From: Sphingomonadaceae bacterium
GTDB lineage: Bacteria; Pseudomonadota; Alphaproteobacteria; Sphingomonadales; Sphingomonadaceae
NCBI GenBank assembly: GCA_025359425.1
Contig: JANYGC010000054.1
Coordinates: 1 to 43,512, forward strand
Reading direction: 5' to 3'
Length of the DNA: 43,512 nt
Shown here: positions 25,831 to 34,282 of the stretch, one piece after another
Layout of the letters: every line of letters starts with the position of its first letter
Numbering within the stretch: the stretch's first letter is position 1
Program-made: the position numbers and the translations under genes
The notes under the pieces: generated by a model
Seen by the model: the letters and a program-made list of their open reading frames with translations, nothing else
The model's database searches: none
What the model was told of the DNA's origin: nothing

Positions 25831-27252
25831 ATGGCCGAAATCGAACAGCGAACCTTGATGCTGATCGACGATGAGCCGGCGCAAAGCCGGCTGATCACGG
25901 CGCTGGCTGCGCGCGAAGGCTGGCGCACGCTGGTGGTCCGCGACAGCGAAACCGCGATTGCCACGCTCGGCACGCGGCAGGGGATGCAGCTCAGCGCGAT
26001 CATCCTCGACCAATGGGTTCCAGGCGAAGAAGCCTGCCAGCTAATCGCCGAATTGCGCGCGCGCCGTCCGGCGGTGCCGATCCTGATGCTCACCACCAGC
26101 GCCTCGCCGCTGCTCGCGGTCGAAGCGATGCGCGCCGGGGCGACCGACTATCTGGTCAAGCCGGTCGCGCCCGACCGGATGATGCTGGCGCTGCGGATGG
26201 CCACCACTCGCGAGGCCCCGCGCAACGAATTGCAGCCGCTGACCGAGAAAATGCCCTCGACCCCCGATTTCGACGCGATGATCGGGGCGGCCCCGTCGTT
26301 CCGCTCGGCGCTGGCGGTGGCGGCGAAAGCGGCGCGCGGGCAAGGCCCGGTGCTGATCGAGGGCGAAAGCGGCAGCGGCAAGGAAATGGTGGTGCGCGCG
26401 ATGCAGGCCGCGAGCCCGCGCGCCAAGAGCCCGTTCCGCCTGCTCAACATCGGCGCGATTCCGGCCAATTCGGTTGAATCGGCATTGTTCGGGCACGAAA
26501 AAGGTGCCTTCCCCGGCGCATTCGATCGCCATGTCGGCGCACTGCAGCATGCCGACGGCGGGACGCTGGCGCTCGACGAGGTCGACCGGCTGCCGCTCAG
26601 CGTGCAGCACCGGCTGCTCGAAAGCATCCAGCGCAGCGATGCCCGCCCGATCGGCGCGCGCCATTCGTTCCGGATCGACGTGCGGGTCATCGCGGCGAGC
26701 AATCTGCCGCTGCGCGAGATGGTCGAGGCGGGGCATTTCCTGCCCGAGCTGCTGACCGCGCTGGCCGGAACCACCGTCCAGCTGCCGCCGCTGCGCGCGC
26801 GCGCCGGTGACATTCCTGCGCTGGCGCGGCATTTCCTCGCGCGGATTGGCGAGCAGCCGGGGCTGCGCGCGCTCGGAATCACCGACGCCGCACTGGCCTT
26901 GCTCTCGGCTTACGACTGGCCGGGTAACGTCCGCCAATTGCAGGCGGTGCTGTTCCGCGCCGCGGTGTTCTGCGACGGCGACGCGCTGACCGGCGAGGAT
27001 TTCCCGCAGCTGTCCGACCTGCTCGGCGACGGCAGCGGCAACCCGCAAGCCGCACATCAGGAAGGCGTCGGCGTGATGCTCTACGCCCCCGACGGCAACC
27101 TGCGCCCGCTGGAAGAAATCGAAGCCGACGTGATCCGCCTCGCCATCGGCCACTACCGCGGCCGGATGACCGAAGTCGCGCGGCGGCTGGGGATTGGCAG
27201 GTCGACGCTATACCGCAAGCTCACCGAGCTGGGGATTGGCGAGAGCGCGTGA
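25831..27252 (+). CDS. NtrC-family response regulator with degenerate sigma-54 motif
   Basis: A 473-residue regulator with a receiver domain (about 8-122: Asp13-Asp14, phosphoacceptor Asp60, Lys110 in LVKPV), an AAA+ domain (about 148-385) and a Fis-type helix-turn-helix (TEVARRLGIGRSTLYRKL, 447-464). Walker A is intact (GESGSGKE, 178-185), and so is Walker B (LALDE, Asp249-Glu250). The sigma-54 contact loop is GAFPGA (225-230) instead of GAFTGA. The segment that normally reads FR-x-D-L-x-YRLN is FLPELLTALAG (303-313), without either arginine. It probably does not activate sigma-54 in the standard way. No histidine kinase is adjacent. Confidence 0.9.
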   Translation: MAEIEQRTLMLIDDEPAQSRLITALAAREGWRTLVVRDSETAIATLGTRQGMQLSAIILDQWVPGEEACQLIAELRARRPAVPILMLTTSASPLLAVEAMRAGATDYLVKPVAPDRMMLALRMATTREAPRNELQPLTEKMPSTPDFDAMIGAAPSFRSALAVAAKAARGQGPVLIEGESGSGKEMVVRAMQAASPRAKSPFRLLNIGAIPANSVESALFGHEKGAFPGAFDRHVGALQHADGGTLALDEVDRLPLSVQHRLLESIQRSDARPIGARHSFRIDVRVIAASNLPLREMVEAGHFLPELLTALAGTTVQLPPLRARAGDIPALARHFLARIGEQPGLRALGITDAALALLSAYDWPGNVRQLQAVLFRAAVFCDGDALTGEDFPQLSDLLGDGSGNPQAAHQEGVGVMLYAPDGNLRPLEEIEADVIRLAIGHYRGRMTEVARRLGIGRSTLYRKLTELGIGESA

Positions 27253-27260
27253 AGCGCGAG

Positions 27261-27653
27261 CTAGTTCGCCACTACAGCTTCTGGTGTGCGCAAAACGCAG
27301 CAAGCCAAAACTGGCAGAAAGCCCAGTAGCGAACCGGCAGTCAGAATCAGATGAGCGCCCCCGTGGCGCGCTTCGAAAAGCACCGGGCCGAATGAAAACG
27401 CTGGGACCATCAACAAGGCCCACCAGGTCGATTGTCCTAATATCCGCAAGCGCCCTACTGTGATCGCGGTGAGGTAGATCAGAGCCCAAATTGCCGCCAA
27501 AATTGCCATATCGAACAGGAAATCGGACAGTCCTGACAAATCGATCAGGGCGGGCGGCCCGTATGCAAGCAAGAGCGACAAACCTGTTCGCTTTCTGAAT
27601 AGCCGCTGCGCGTTGTCTTCTTGCGCGACGTCGAGGTGAATTGGACTTGCCAT
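27261..27653 (-). CDS. Hypothetical membrane protein
   Basis: A 130-residue protein that I do not recognise. After a polar N-terminus (MASPIHLDVAQEDNAQRLFR) there are about four hydrophobic segments (GLSLLLAYGPPALIDL, MAILAAIWALIYLTAITVG, WWALLMVPAFSFGPVLF, ILTAGSLLGFLPVLACCVL). Its base composition is less GC-rich than that of its neighbours, which fits a recently acquired or loosely constrained gene. It lies 43 bases downstream of folP on the same strand and converges on the regulator gene, ending eight bases away. An opposite-strand open frame over the same region lacks protein-like character. Confidence 0.6.
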   Translation of the reverse strand: MASPIHLDVAQEDNAQRLFRKRTGLSLLLAYGPPALIDLSGLSDFLFDMAILAAIWALIYLTAITVGRLRILGQSTWWALLMVPAFSFGPVLFEARHGGAHLILTAGSLLGFLPVLACCVLRTPEAVVAN

Positions 27654-27696
27654 CGCGCTTGTATAGTTGATCGCTAACGTCGCGAAAAGTGTTCTG

Positions 27697-28797
27697 TCAA
27701 TTCGCGAGCTGGCTAAAATCGGTCAGCGCCGCATCTTTCAATCCCCGCCACACCCGCACCGCCTGGACCGTTTCGGGCACATCGTGGACGCGGAGCACTT
27801 GCACCCCGGCGTCCATCGCCTTGACCGCCAGCGCCAGACTGCCGCCGAGGCGCAGATGCGCAGGGGCCTCGTTGCTCAGCGCACCGATCATCCGTTTGCG
27901 GCTTGAACCCACCAGCAGCGGCTGGCCGAGCGCGTGGAACAGTGGCAGTGCATTGAGCAGCAGCAGGTTCTCCGCCACCGACTTGCCGAAGCCGAGCCCC
28001 GGATCGAGCAGGATTTTGTCACGCGGAATCCCAGCCTCAAGCGCCGCATCGCGCCGCGCGGCGAGCCAATCGAACACATCGAGCACCACGTCGGTGTAAC
28101 TCGCATTGGCGTGGAGGTTTTCGCCCTCACCCGGCGCGTGCATCAGCACCACCGGAACGCCAGATCGCGCGGCAAATTCAAGGCTGCGCGGGTCGTGGCG
28201 CAAGGCCGAAACGTCGTTGATGAGATGCGCGCCGGCCCCCAGCGCCGCTTCCATCACCGCCGGACGGCGCGTGTCGGCGCTGATCGCCGCACCCGCCGCG
28301 ACGAGCCGTTCGATCGCCGGGATCACGCGTTTAAGCTCATCCCCCTCCCACACCGCCGCCGCGCCGGGCCGGGTGCTTTCGCCGCCGACATCGATAATCC
28401 CCGCACCCGCTTCGAGCATCTTTGCGGCGTGCGCGTTCGCCACATCGGGATCGTCCATAAACTGGCCGCCATCGGAGAAGCTGTCCGGCGTGACGTTGAG
28501 AATGCCCATGACCTGCGGCTGATCGAGCCGGATCGTGCGCGCGCCGAGCTGGAGCGGGGCATGGACACGCTGGAGATTATCGAATTGCTCGCGCACCGTA
28601 TCGGGCAAGCCGGGCAAGGCGGCGCGCAGTTCGGGCAGCGAATACCGGCTGCGCGCGGTGATTTTCCCGCCGTCCCGCGCAATCAGCGCAAACCGGCTGG
28701 CATAAACCAGCCCGCCCGCCAGGCGCAGTGCGTCGCCGTCTTCGCTTTGCGGGCTGTCGGTGAGGGCTATGGGACGTAAGTAATGCGAGGCCGTCAA
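27697..28797 (-). CDS. folP: Dihydropteroate synthase
   Basis: Condenses 6-hydroxymethyl-dihydropterin diphosphate with p-aminobenzoate in folate synthesis; it is the sulfonamide target. The catalytic barrel begins at VMGILNVTPDSFSDGGQFMD and includes GAGIIDVGGESTRPGA, GAHLINDVSALR, VLMHAPGE, DPGLGFGKSVAENL and VGSSRKRMIG. About 105 residues precede the barrel (ASHYLRPIALTDSPQSEDGD onward), an N-terminal extension seen in alphaproteobacterial FolP proteins. The start is a TTG at 28797 with AAGGAAC seven bases upstream; the longer frame translates the adjacent repeat. 366 residues. Confidence 0.95.
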   Translation of the reverse strand: MTASHYLRPIALTDSPQSEDGDALRLAGGLVYASRFALIARDGGKITARSRYSLPELRAALPGLPDTVREQFDNLQRVHAPLQLGARTIRLDQPQVMGILNVTPDSFSDGGQFMDDPDVANAHAAKMLEAGAGIIDVGGESTRPGAAAVWEGDELKRVIPAIERLVAAGAAISADTRRPAVMEAALGAGAHLINDVSALRHDPRSLEFAARSGVPVVLMHAPGEGENLHANASYTDVVLDVFDWLAARRDAALEAGIPRDKILLDPGLGFGKSVAENLLLLNALPLFHALGQPLLVGSSRKRMIGALSNEAPAHLRLGGSLALAVKAMDAGVQVLRVHDVPETVQAVRVWRGLKDAALTDFSQLAN

Positions 28798-28808
28798 ACC
28801 AGTTCCTT

Positions 28809-28892
28809 CGTCATTGCGAGCGCAGCGAAGCAATCCAGAGGCGGATTGCGGGACTCTGGATTGCTTCGTCGCTGCGCTCCTCGCAATGACGA
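28809..28892. repeat. Palindromic repeat with CGTCATTGCGAG ends
   Basis: CGTCATTGCGAGCGCAGCGA at the left is the near-inverse of the right end TCGCTGCGCTCCTCGCAATG (about 28868-28888, then ACG). The inner segments AAGCAATCCAGAG and CTCTGGATTGCTT also pair, leaving a small loop. It lies between ccrM and folP. Confidence 0.9.
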
Positions 28893-28901
28893 GAGTTCAG
28901 G

Positions 28902-30233
<1,332 letters not shown>

Positions 30234-30247
30234 GCGGCCTAAAAAAA

Positions 30248-30366
30248 GATCCTCCCCCACTGGGGGAGGTGGGCCGCCGCAGGCGGGTCGGTGGGAGCCG
30301 GTCGGGCGGCTCAGGCCCCCACCGTCAGGCCTGCGGCCTGCCACCTCCCCCAAAAGGGGAGGATTT
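30248..30366. repeat. Main palindromic repeat family, copy between ccrM leader and rnhB
   Basis: Left arm from 30248 (outer hairpin CCCCCACTGGGGG, inner stem CCGCC-GCA-GGCGG, GGTGGGAGC) and inverted right arm 30312-30366 (inner stem AGGCC-TGC-GGCCT, outer hairpin CCCCCAAAAGGGG). It lies just downstream of the rnhB stop codon and could act as its terminator. Confidence 0.9.
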
Positions 30367-30372
30367 GAAGAT

Positions 30373-31008
30373 CTAGAGCAGCACCAATTGCCGGACCGGG
30401 GCAAAACTCCGCCGGTGCAGCGGGCAAGGTCCGTGCGCCTTGAGCGCCGCCAAGTGCTCCGGCGTCCCGTAACCCGCATTGCGCTCCCACCCGTAATGCG
30501 GATGCCGCTCGGCATAACCCCGCATCAGCCGGTCGCGGTGTTCCTTGGCGATGATCGAGGCGGCGGAAATGCACGGGATCAGCGCATCTCCGCCGACGAT
30601 CGGCCGGGCCGCCCAGCGCCACTCCGCGCAGCGACCGTGCGGGGTCAGATTGCCGTCGATCAAAACCTCGTGCGGCTCATCGTCCAACTGCTCGCACAGC
30701 GCCGCAACCGCGAGCGTCATCGCCAGCATGGTCGCACCGAATATGTTGAGCCGGTCAATCTCATCGACCTCGACCACCCCCACCGCCCAGCGGCAGCGCC
30801 GCTTGATCGCCGCCTCAAGTTCGGCCCGGCGCGCGGGTTTGAGCTTCTTGGAATCGTCCAGCCCGGCCGGGCGCGGCTTGCACAGCACCACGGCGGCAGC
30901 GACCACCGGCCCGGCGAGCGGCCCGCGGCCCGCTTCGTCGACGCCGACGATATGGCGGCCAACCAATGGCTTGGCATAAGTCGAAGTCTGGGCAATGATG
31001 GCGGGCAT
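30373..31008 (-). CDS. rnhB: Ribonuclease HII
   Basis: Removes RNA from RNA-DNA hybrids and single misincorporated ribonucleotides. The 211-residue protein carries IVGVDEAGRGPLAGPVVAAA (Asp24-Glu25), LDDSKKLKPARR and VLIDGNLTPHGRC, with the third catalytic aspartate in LIDGN. ISAASIIAKEHRDRLM matches the usual A-S-I-x-A-K-x-x-R-D motif, and YGTPEHLAALKAHGPCPLHR ends the fold. The ATG at 31008 sits on the palindrome CATG that also supplies the start of the divergent sugar dehydrogenase gene. The open frame continues 82 codons upstream into that gene but without family homology. Confidence 0.96.
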   Translation of the reverse strand: MPAIIAQTSTYAKPLVGRHIVGVDEAGRGPLAGPVVAAAVVLCKPRPAGLDDSKKLKPARRAELEAAIKRRCRWAVGVVEVDEIDRLNIFGATMLAMTLAVAALCEQLDDEPHEVLIDGNLTPHGRCAEWRWAARPIVGGDALIPCISAASIIAKEHRDRLMRGYAERHPHYGWERNAGYGTPEHLAALKAHGPCPLHRRSFAPVRQLVLL

Positions 31009-32149
31009 GACGTATCGGTTCCTTGGCGCTTTATCGCCGCTCGCCCTGCTCGCCGCAAGCTGCGGCAGCCCCGCCGCCGGGGATAGCGCCAAGCCCGCCG
31101 CTGCGCAGGTGCAGGACCAGTTCAAGGTCGAGGTGCTGGGAGCGTTCGATGAGCCGTGGGCGATGGCGGTCTTACCCAACAGAGCCGGTGTTTTGATCAC
31201 TGAGCGCTCAGGCAAATTGAAACTGGGCTGGTCAGATGGGTTTGTCGCCAACATCCCTGGCGTGCCTGCCGTGAGTTATGGCGGGCAAGGTGGACTTGGC
31301 GATATCGCACTGGCACCCGATTTTTCCAGCACGGGAATGATCTACCTTAGCTGGGTTGAAGCGGGCAGCGGTGGCACCTTTGGCGCTGTCGTCGGCCGCG
31401 GTAAATTAGGTTTCGGCACAGTCGCGCCCGCATTGACTGACTTGCAAATCATTTGGCGGCAAGACCCCAAAGTCACCGGGCGCGGGCATTTCTCGCACCG
31501 CATCGCGTTTTCGCCCGACGGCAAAACCCTGTTCCTCGCGTCTGGAGAACGGCAGAAGTTCACCCCCGCGCAGGACCTGTCGAACAACCTCGGCAAGGTC
31601 CTGCGGCTGAACCTCGATGGCACCCCGGCGGCGGGTAATCCGTTTGCGGATAAGGGCGGCGTTTCCGCGCAAATCTGGTCCTACGGCCACCGTAACATCC
31701 TCGGCCTGCAGTTCGATGCGAGCGGCCAACTATGGGGCCTCGAACACGGCCCGGCGGGCGGCGACGAGCTTAATCTGATCGAGCCGGGCAAGAACTACGG
31801 CTGGCCGCTGGTTTCAGACGGCGACAATTACGACGGCAGCCCGATCCCGCGCAATGCCACCCGTCCCGACCTCGCCCAGCCCGCGATCAGCTGGACCCCG
31901 GTGATCGCGCCGGGCGACTTCATCTTCTACTCGGGCAGGATGTGGCCCGAATGGAAAGGCCAGGCGCTGGTCGCGGGGATGGCTTATCCCGGGCTGGTCC
32001 GCGTCAAGATCGACGGCGCGCGCGGCGCCGAGCAGGCGCGCTATCCGCTGGGCAAGCGCATCCGCGAAGTGCGCGAGGCACCCGATGGGTCGCTGCTGCT
32101 GCTCGAAGACGGCGCAGGCGGGCGATTGCTGCGGCTTTCGAAAATCTGA
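31007..32149 (+). CDS. PQQ-dependent sugar dehydrogenase-like lipoprotein
   Basis: A 380-residue exported protein of the soluble glucose/aldose dehydrogenase (GSDH/YliI-like) family, a six-bladed beta-propeller that uses pyrroloquinoline quinone. A lipobox (LLAASC, Cys19) suggests outer-membrane or periplasmic anchoring. Family motifs are FDEPWAMAVLPNRAGVLITE, GGQGGLGDIALAPDF, GRGHFSHRIAFSPDGKTLFL and GHRNILGLQFDASGQLWGLE with HGPAGGDELNLIEPGKNYGW. No PQQ synthesis genes are in the window. It could start at an ATG four codons earlier (30995). Either way its 5' end coincides with that of divergent rnhB. Confidence 0.93.
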   Translation: MTYRFLGALSPLALLAASCGSPAAGDSAKPAAAQVQDQFKVEVLGAFDEPWAMAVLPNRAGVLITERSGKLKLGWSDGFVANIPGVPAVSYGGQGGLGDIALAPDFSSTGMIYLSWVEAGSGGTFGAVVGRGKLGFGTVAPALTDLQIIWRQDPKVTGRGHFSHRIAFSPDGKTLFLASGERQKFTPAQDLSNNLGKVLRLNLDGTPAAGNPFADKGGVSAQIWSYGHRNILGLQFDASGQLWGLEHGPAGGDELNLIEPGKNYGWPLVSDGDNYDGSPIPRNATRPDLAQPAISWTPVIAPGDFIFYSGRMWPEWKGQALVAGMAYPGLVRVKIDGARGAEQARYPLGKRIREVREAPDGSLLLLEDGAGGRLLRLSKI

Positions 32150-32164
32150 GCGTGTAACAAATTT

Positions 32165-32229
32165 CCGTTCGCATCGAGCGCAGTCGAGATGCCGCGCGCC
32201 GGTGTCTCGACTGCGCTCGACACGAACGG
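32165..32229. repeat. Palindromic repeat with TCGAGCGCAGTCGAGA core
   Basis: CCGTTCGCATCGAGCGCAGT at 32165-32184 pairs with ACTGCGCTCGACACGAACGG ending at 32229; GTCGAGATGCC and GGTGTCTCGAC continue the stem. It lies between the sugar dehydrogenase and acetyltransferase genes and may end transcription of the former. Confidence 0.88.
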
Positions 32230-32294
32230 GTGGTGTTTTTTGAACAAACTCTGGAATCGACATTGCCGCGCGCGCGCCCTATCCGCGCGCCGCC

Positions 32295-32810
32295 ATGTCC
32301 GACGTTGCCACCCTCATTCCGCTCGACAATGTCGATCCCGCGCTGGTCGAAGCGCTGCTTGACCGCGCGTTCGAGCCTGCGCGCCACACCCGCACCGCTT
32401 ACCAGCTGCGCGAGGGGATGGATTGGCTGCCCACGCTCAGCTTTGCCGCGATCGACGCTAACGAGCGGCTGGTCGGCACGATCCAGTGCTGGCCGGTCGC
32501 GCTGACCGCGCCCGGCGGCAAGCGCCATCCGCTGATCATGATCGGCCCGGTCGCGGTCCTGCCCGAGGCGCAGGGCGGCGGCTATGGCCAGGCGCTGATG
32601 ACCGCTGCTCTCGCCGCAATCTCGCCCGATGCGCCCTTGCCGCAAGTGATGATCGGCGATCCTGAATACTACGGCCGGTTCTGGGGCTTCAGCGCCGAGC
32701 ATAGTGCCGGCTGGACCTTGCCCGGCCCGTGGGAGCCGCGCCGGTTGCTGGCGCGCGCAAGCAATCCGGCCGTGCTGCCCAAAGAAGGTACGCTGGGCCC
32801 CTGGCGGTAG
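32295..32810 (+). CDS. GNAT-family N-acetyltransferase
   Basis: A 171-residue acetyl-CoA-dependent acyltransferase-fold protein. The acetyl-CoA site is visible in LIMIGPVAVLPEAQGGGYGQ (V-x-P-x-x-Q-x-x-G-x-G/A), followed by ALMTAALAAI. MIGDPEYYGRFWGFSAEHSA matches the YhbS-type subfamily, in which the substrate region contains G-D-P-x-Y-Y-x-R-F-G-F. Nothing indicates the substrate. ATG at 32295 with homology starting at once. It precedes the DUF1285 gene by about 170 bases. Confidence 0.9.
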   Translation: MSDVATLIPLDNVDPALVEALLDRAFEPARHTRTAYQLREGMDWLPTLSFAAIDANERLVGTIQCWPVALTAPGGKRHPLIMIGPVAVLPEAQGGGYGQALMTAALAAISPDAPLPQVMIGDPEYYGRFWGFSAEHSAGWTLPGPWEPRRLLARASNPAVLPKEGTLGPWR

Positions 32811-32977
32811 GCAATCGAGTCACCCGGAGCACCGAAGTGGTTCCGCTGCGCCGAAGGCTTGGTCAAGAAAACAGGCGTCCCAGAAAAAACCCGGCGGCGC
32901 CGCAAGACCGACATCCTGGGTTCTTCGGGTGAACCAAATCATTGTTCACCACCCCGCGTTCTGGCATCGCACCGACA
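32811..32977. other. Intergenic region with a small hairpin
   Basis: These 167 bases separate the acetyltransferase from the DUF1285 gene. GGGTTC and GAACC pair around TTCGGGT (about 32919-32936). Otherwise there is nothing I can identify; open frames here lack protein-like composition. Confidence 0.35.
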
Positions 32978-33532
32978 ATGCCCTACGAACCGCCACCGGA
33001 ACTTGCCGCCTTGTCGCTCGCGCAAATCGCCGAGCTGGCAGCCGCGCGCAAATTGCCGCCGGTCGAGCAGTGGGAACCCCCGGTCAGCAGCGACAGCCTG
33101 ATGCAGATCAAGGCGGACGGGCGCTGGTTCCACGATGCCAATGAATTTGGGGACGGCGAGATCAAGCGCCCGGCGATGATCCGCGCCTTCGCCAGCCTGC
33201 TGCGGTGCGACGCGGAGGGGCAGCACTGGCTGGTCACTCCGCATGAAAAGCAGTCGATCGTGGTCGACGATGCGGCCTTCGTGGCGGTCGATGTGGTCCG
33301 GCAGGGCGAGGCCTTGGTGTTCCGGCTGAACACCGATGACGATGTGATCGCCGGTCCGGATCACCCGCTGATCGCGCGCGGCAGTGCCGAGCTGCCCGCG
33401 ATTTACCTCGCGGTGCGCCACGGCACGCAGGCGCGGGTGGGCCGCAGCACGTGGCTACAACTGGTCGAGCTGGCCGATCCGGAGCTGAGCGTCACCAGCC
33501 AGGGCGCGCGCTTTTCGCTGGTGCCGGGATGA
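32978..33532 (+). CDS. DUF1285 family protein
   Basis: A 184-residue cytosolic protein with the DUF1285 pattern: PPVEQWEPPVSSDSLMQIKA (the family core typically has C-G or S-D-x-x-M-x-I), DGRWFHDANEFGDGEIKRPA, RAFASLLRCDAEGQHWLVTP and HEKQSIVVDDAAFVAVDV. The family folds as a small alpha/beta protein; its function is not known to me. The ATG at 32978 is used rather than an upstream TTG. It overlaps the following NUDIX gene by four bases (ATGA). This DUF1285-NUDIX-CCA order is a recurrent alphaproteobacterial cluster. Confidence 0.9.
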   Translation: MPYEPPPELAALSLAQIAELAAARKLPPVEQWEPPVSSDSLMQIKADGRWFHDANEFGDGEIKRPAMIRAFASLLRCDAEGQHWLVTPHEKQSIVVDDAAFVAVDVVRQGEALVFRLNTDDDVIAGPDHPLIARGSAELPAIYLAVRHGTQARVGRSTWLQLVELADPELSVTSQGARFSLVPG

Positions 33533-34113
33533 GCGCGCTGATCGAGCGGCTGCACCGCCTTCACGCCGCAGGCCACGCCGCCGAGGTCCCCGGCTTGCGC
33601 AGCGACGAGCGTTTCGCGGGCACCGAACTGCGCGCTGCTGCCGTCCTTGCCGCGGTGACCGAGCGCGACCGGCCCGGCTTCCTGCTGATCCACCGCCCGT
33701 CAAACATGCGTTCGCACCCCGGGCAGGTCGCCTTCCCCGGTGGCAAGATCGATCCGGGCGAAGACGCCGTCGAAGCCGCACTGCGCGAGGCGCATGAGGA
33801 GCTGGGGATCCGTTCCAAGGACGTCACCGTGATCGGCACCAGCGACGTCTATTGCACCGGCACCGGCTATGCGATCACCCCGGTGCTGGCGGTGGTCCCA
33901 CCCGACCTCGAGCTGCAACCCAGCCCGACCGAAGTCGCCGCATGGTTCGAAGCTCCGGTGGATTTCGTGTTCGATGCGGCCAATCACGTCGAACAGACCG
34001 CGTATTGGCAGGAACAGGAAAGGCGCTACATCGAGATCATGTGGCAGGAACACCGGATCTGGGGGGTGACCGCAGCAATCATCGCCAACCTGGCGCGGCG
34101 GATCGCGTGGTGA
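33529..34113 (+). CDS. NUDIX hydrolase, CoA pyrophosphatase type
   Basis: A 194-residue NUDIX enzyme. The sequence SHPGQVAFPGGKIDPGEDAV, then EAALREAHEELGI, gives the NUDIX box G-x5-E-x7-REUXEEXGU. The preceding PSNMRSHPGQVAFPGG segment is the signature of CoA/acyl-CoA pyrophosphatases (NudL/PCD1-like). These cleave CoA to 4'-phosphopantetheine and 3',5'-ADP. Its start overlaps the DUF1285 stop, and it lies upstream of the cca gene, with a palindromic repeat between. Confidence 0.93.
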   Translation: MSALIERLHRLHAAGHAAEVPGLRSDERFAGTELRAAAVLAAVTERDRPGFLLIHRPSNMRSHPGQVAFPGGKIDPGEDAVEAALREAHEELGIRSKDVTVIGTSDVYCTGTGYAITPVLAVVPPDLELQPSPTEVAAWFEAPVDFVFDAANHVEQTAYWQEQERRYIEIMWQEHRIWGVTAAIIANLARRIAW

Positions 34114-34122
34114 AGAGTTTGG

Positions 34123-34275
34123 TTCGCGCAAAGGCCGCAAAGAGCGCGAAGATGCTGCGCCTGCGGCAAAGCCGCTTTGTCTCTCCTTGGCGTTTGCGAC
34201 AGGCCGAGCTTGCTGGATTCACGGGGCCTGCGGCCAGCCGAAACCCCTTTGCGCTCTTTGCGAACTTTGCGCGAA
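34123..34275. repeat. Long inverted repeat with TTCGCGCAAAGGC ends
   Basis: TTCGCGCAAAGGCCGCAAAG at 34123 is the near-inverse of the right end CTTTGCGAACTTTGCGCGAA (34256-34275), around a loop of about 100 bases. It ends eight bases before the cca start codon, so the long upstream extension of the cca frame is only translated repeat. Confidence 0.8.
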
Positions 34276-34282
34276 ACCCATC

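Noticed and set aside
34187..34282. N-terminal extension of the CCA enzyme
   Set aside because: The added residues translate the adjacent inverted repeat, and homology starts after the ATG at 34283.
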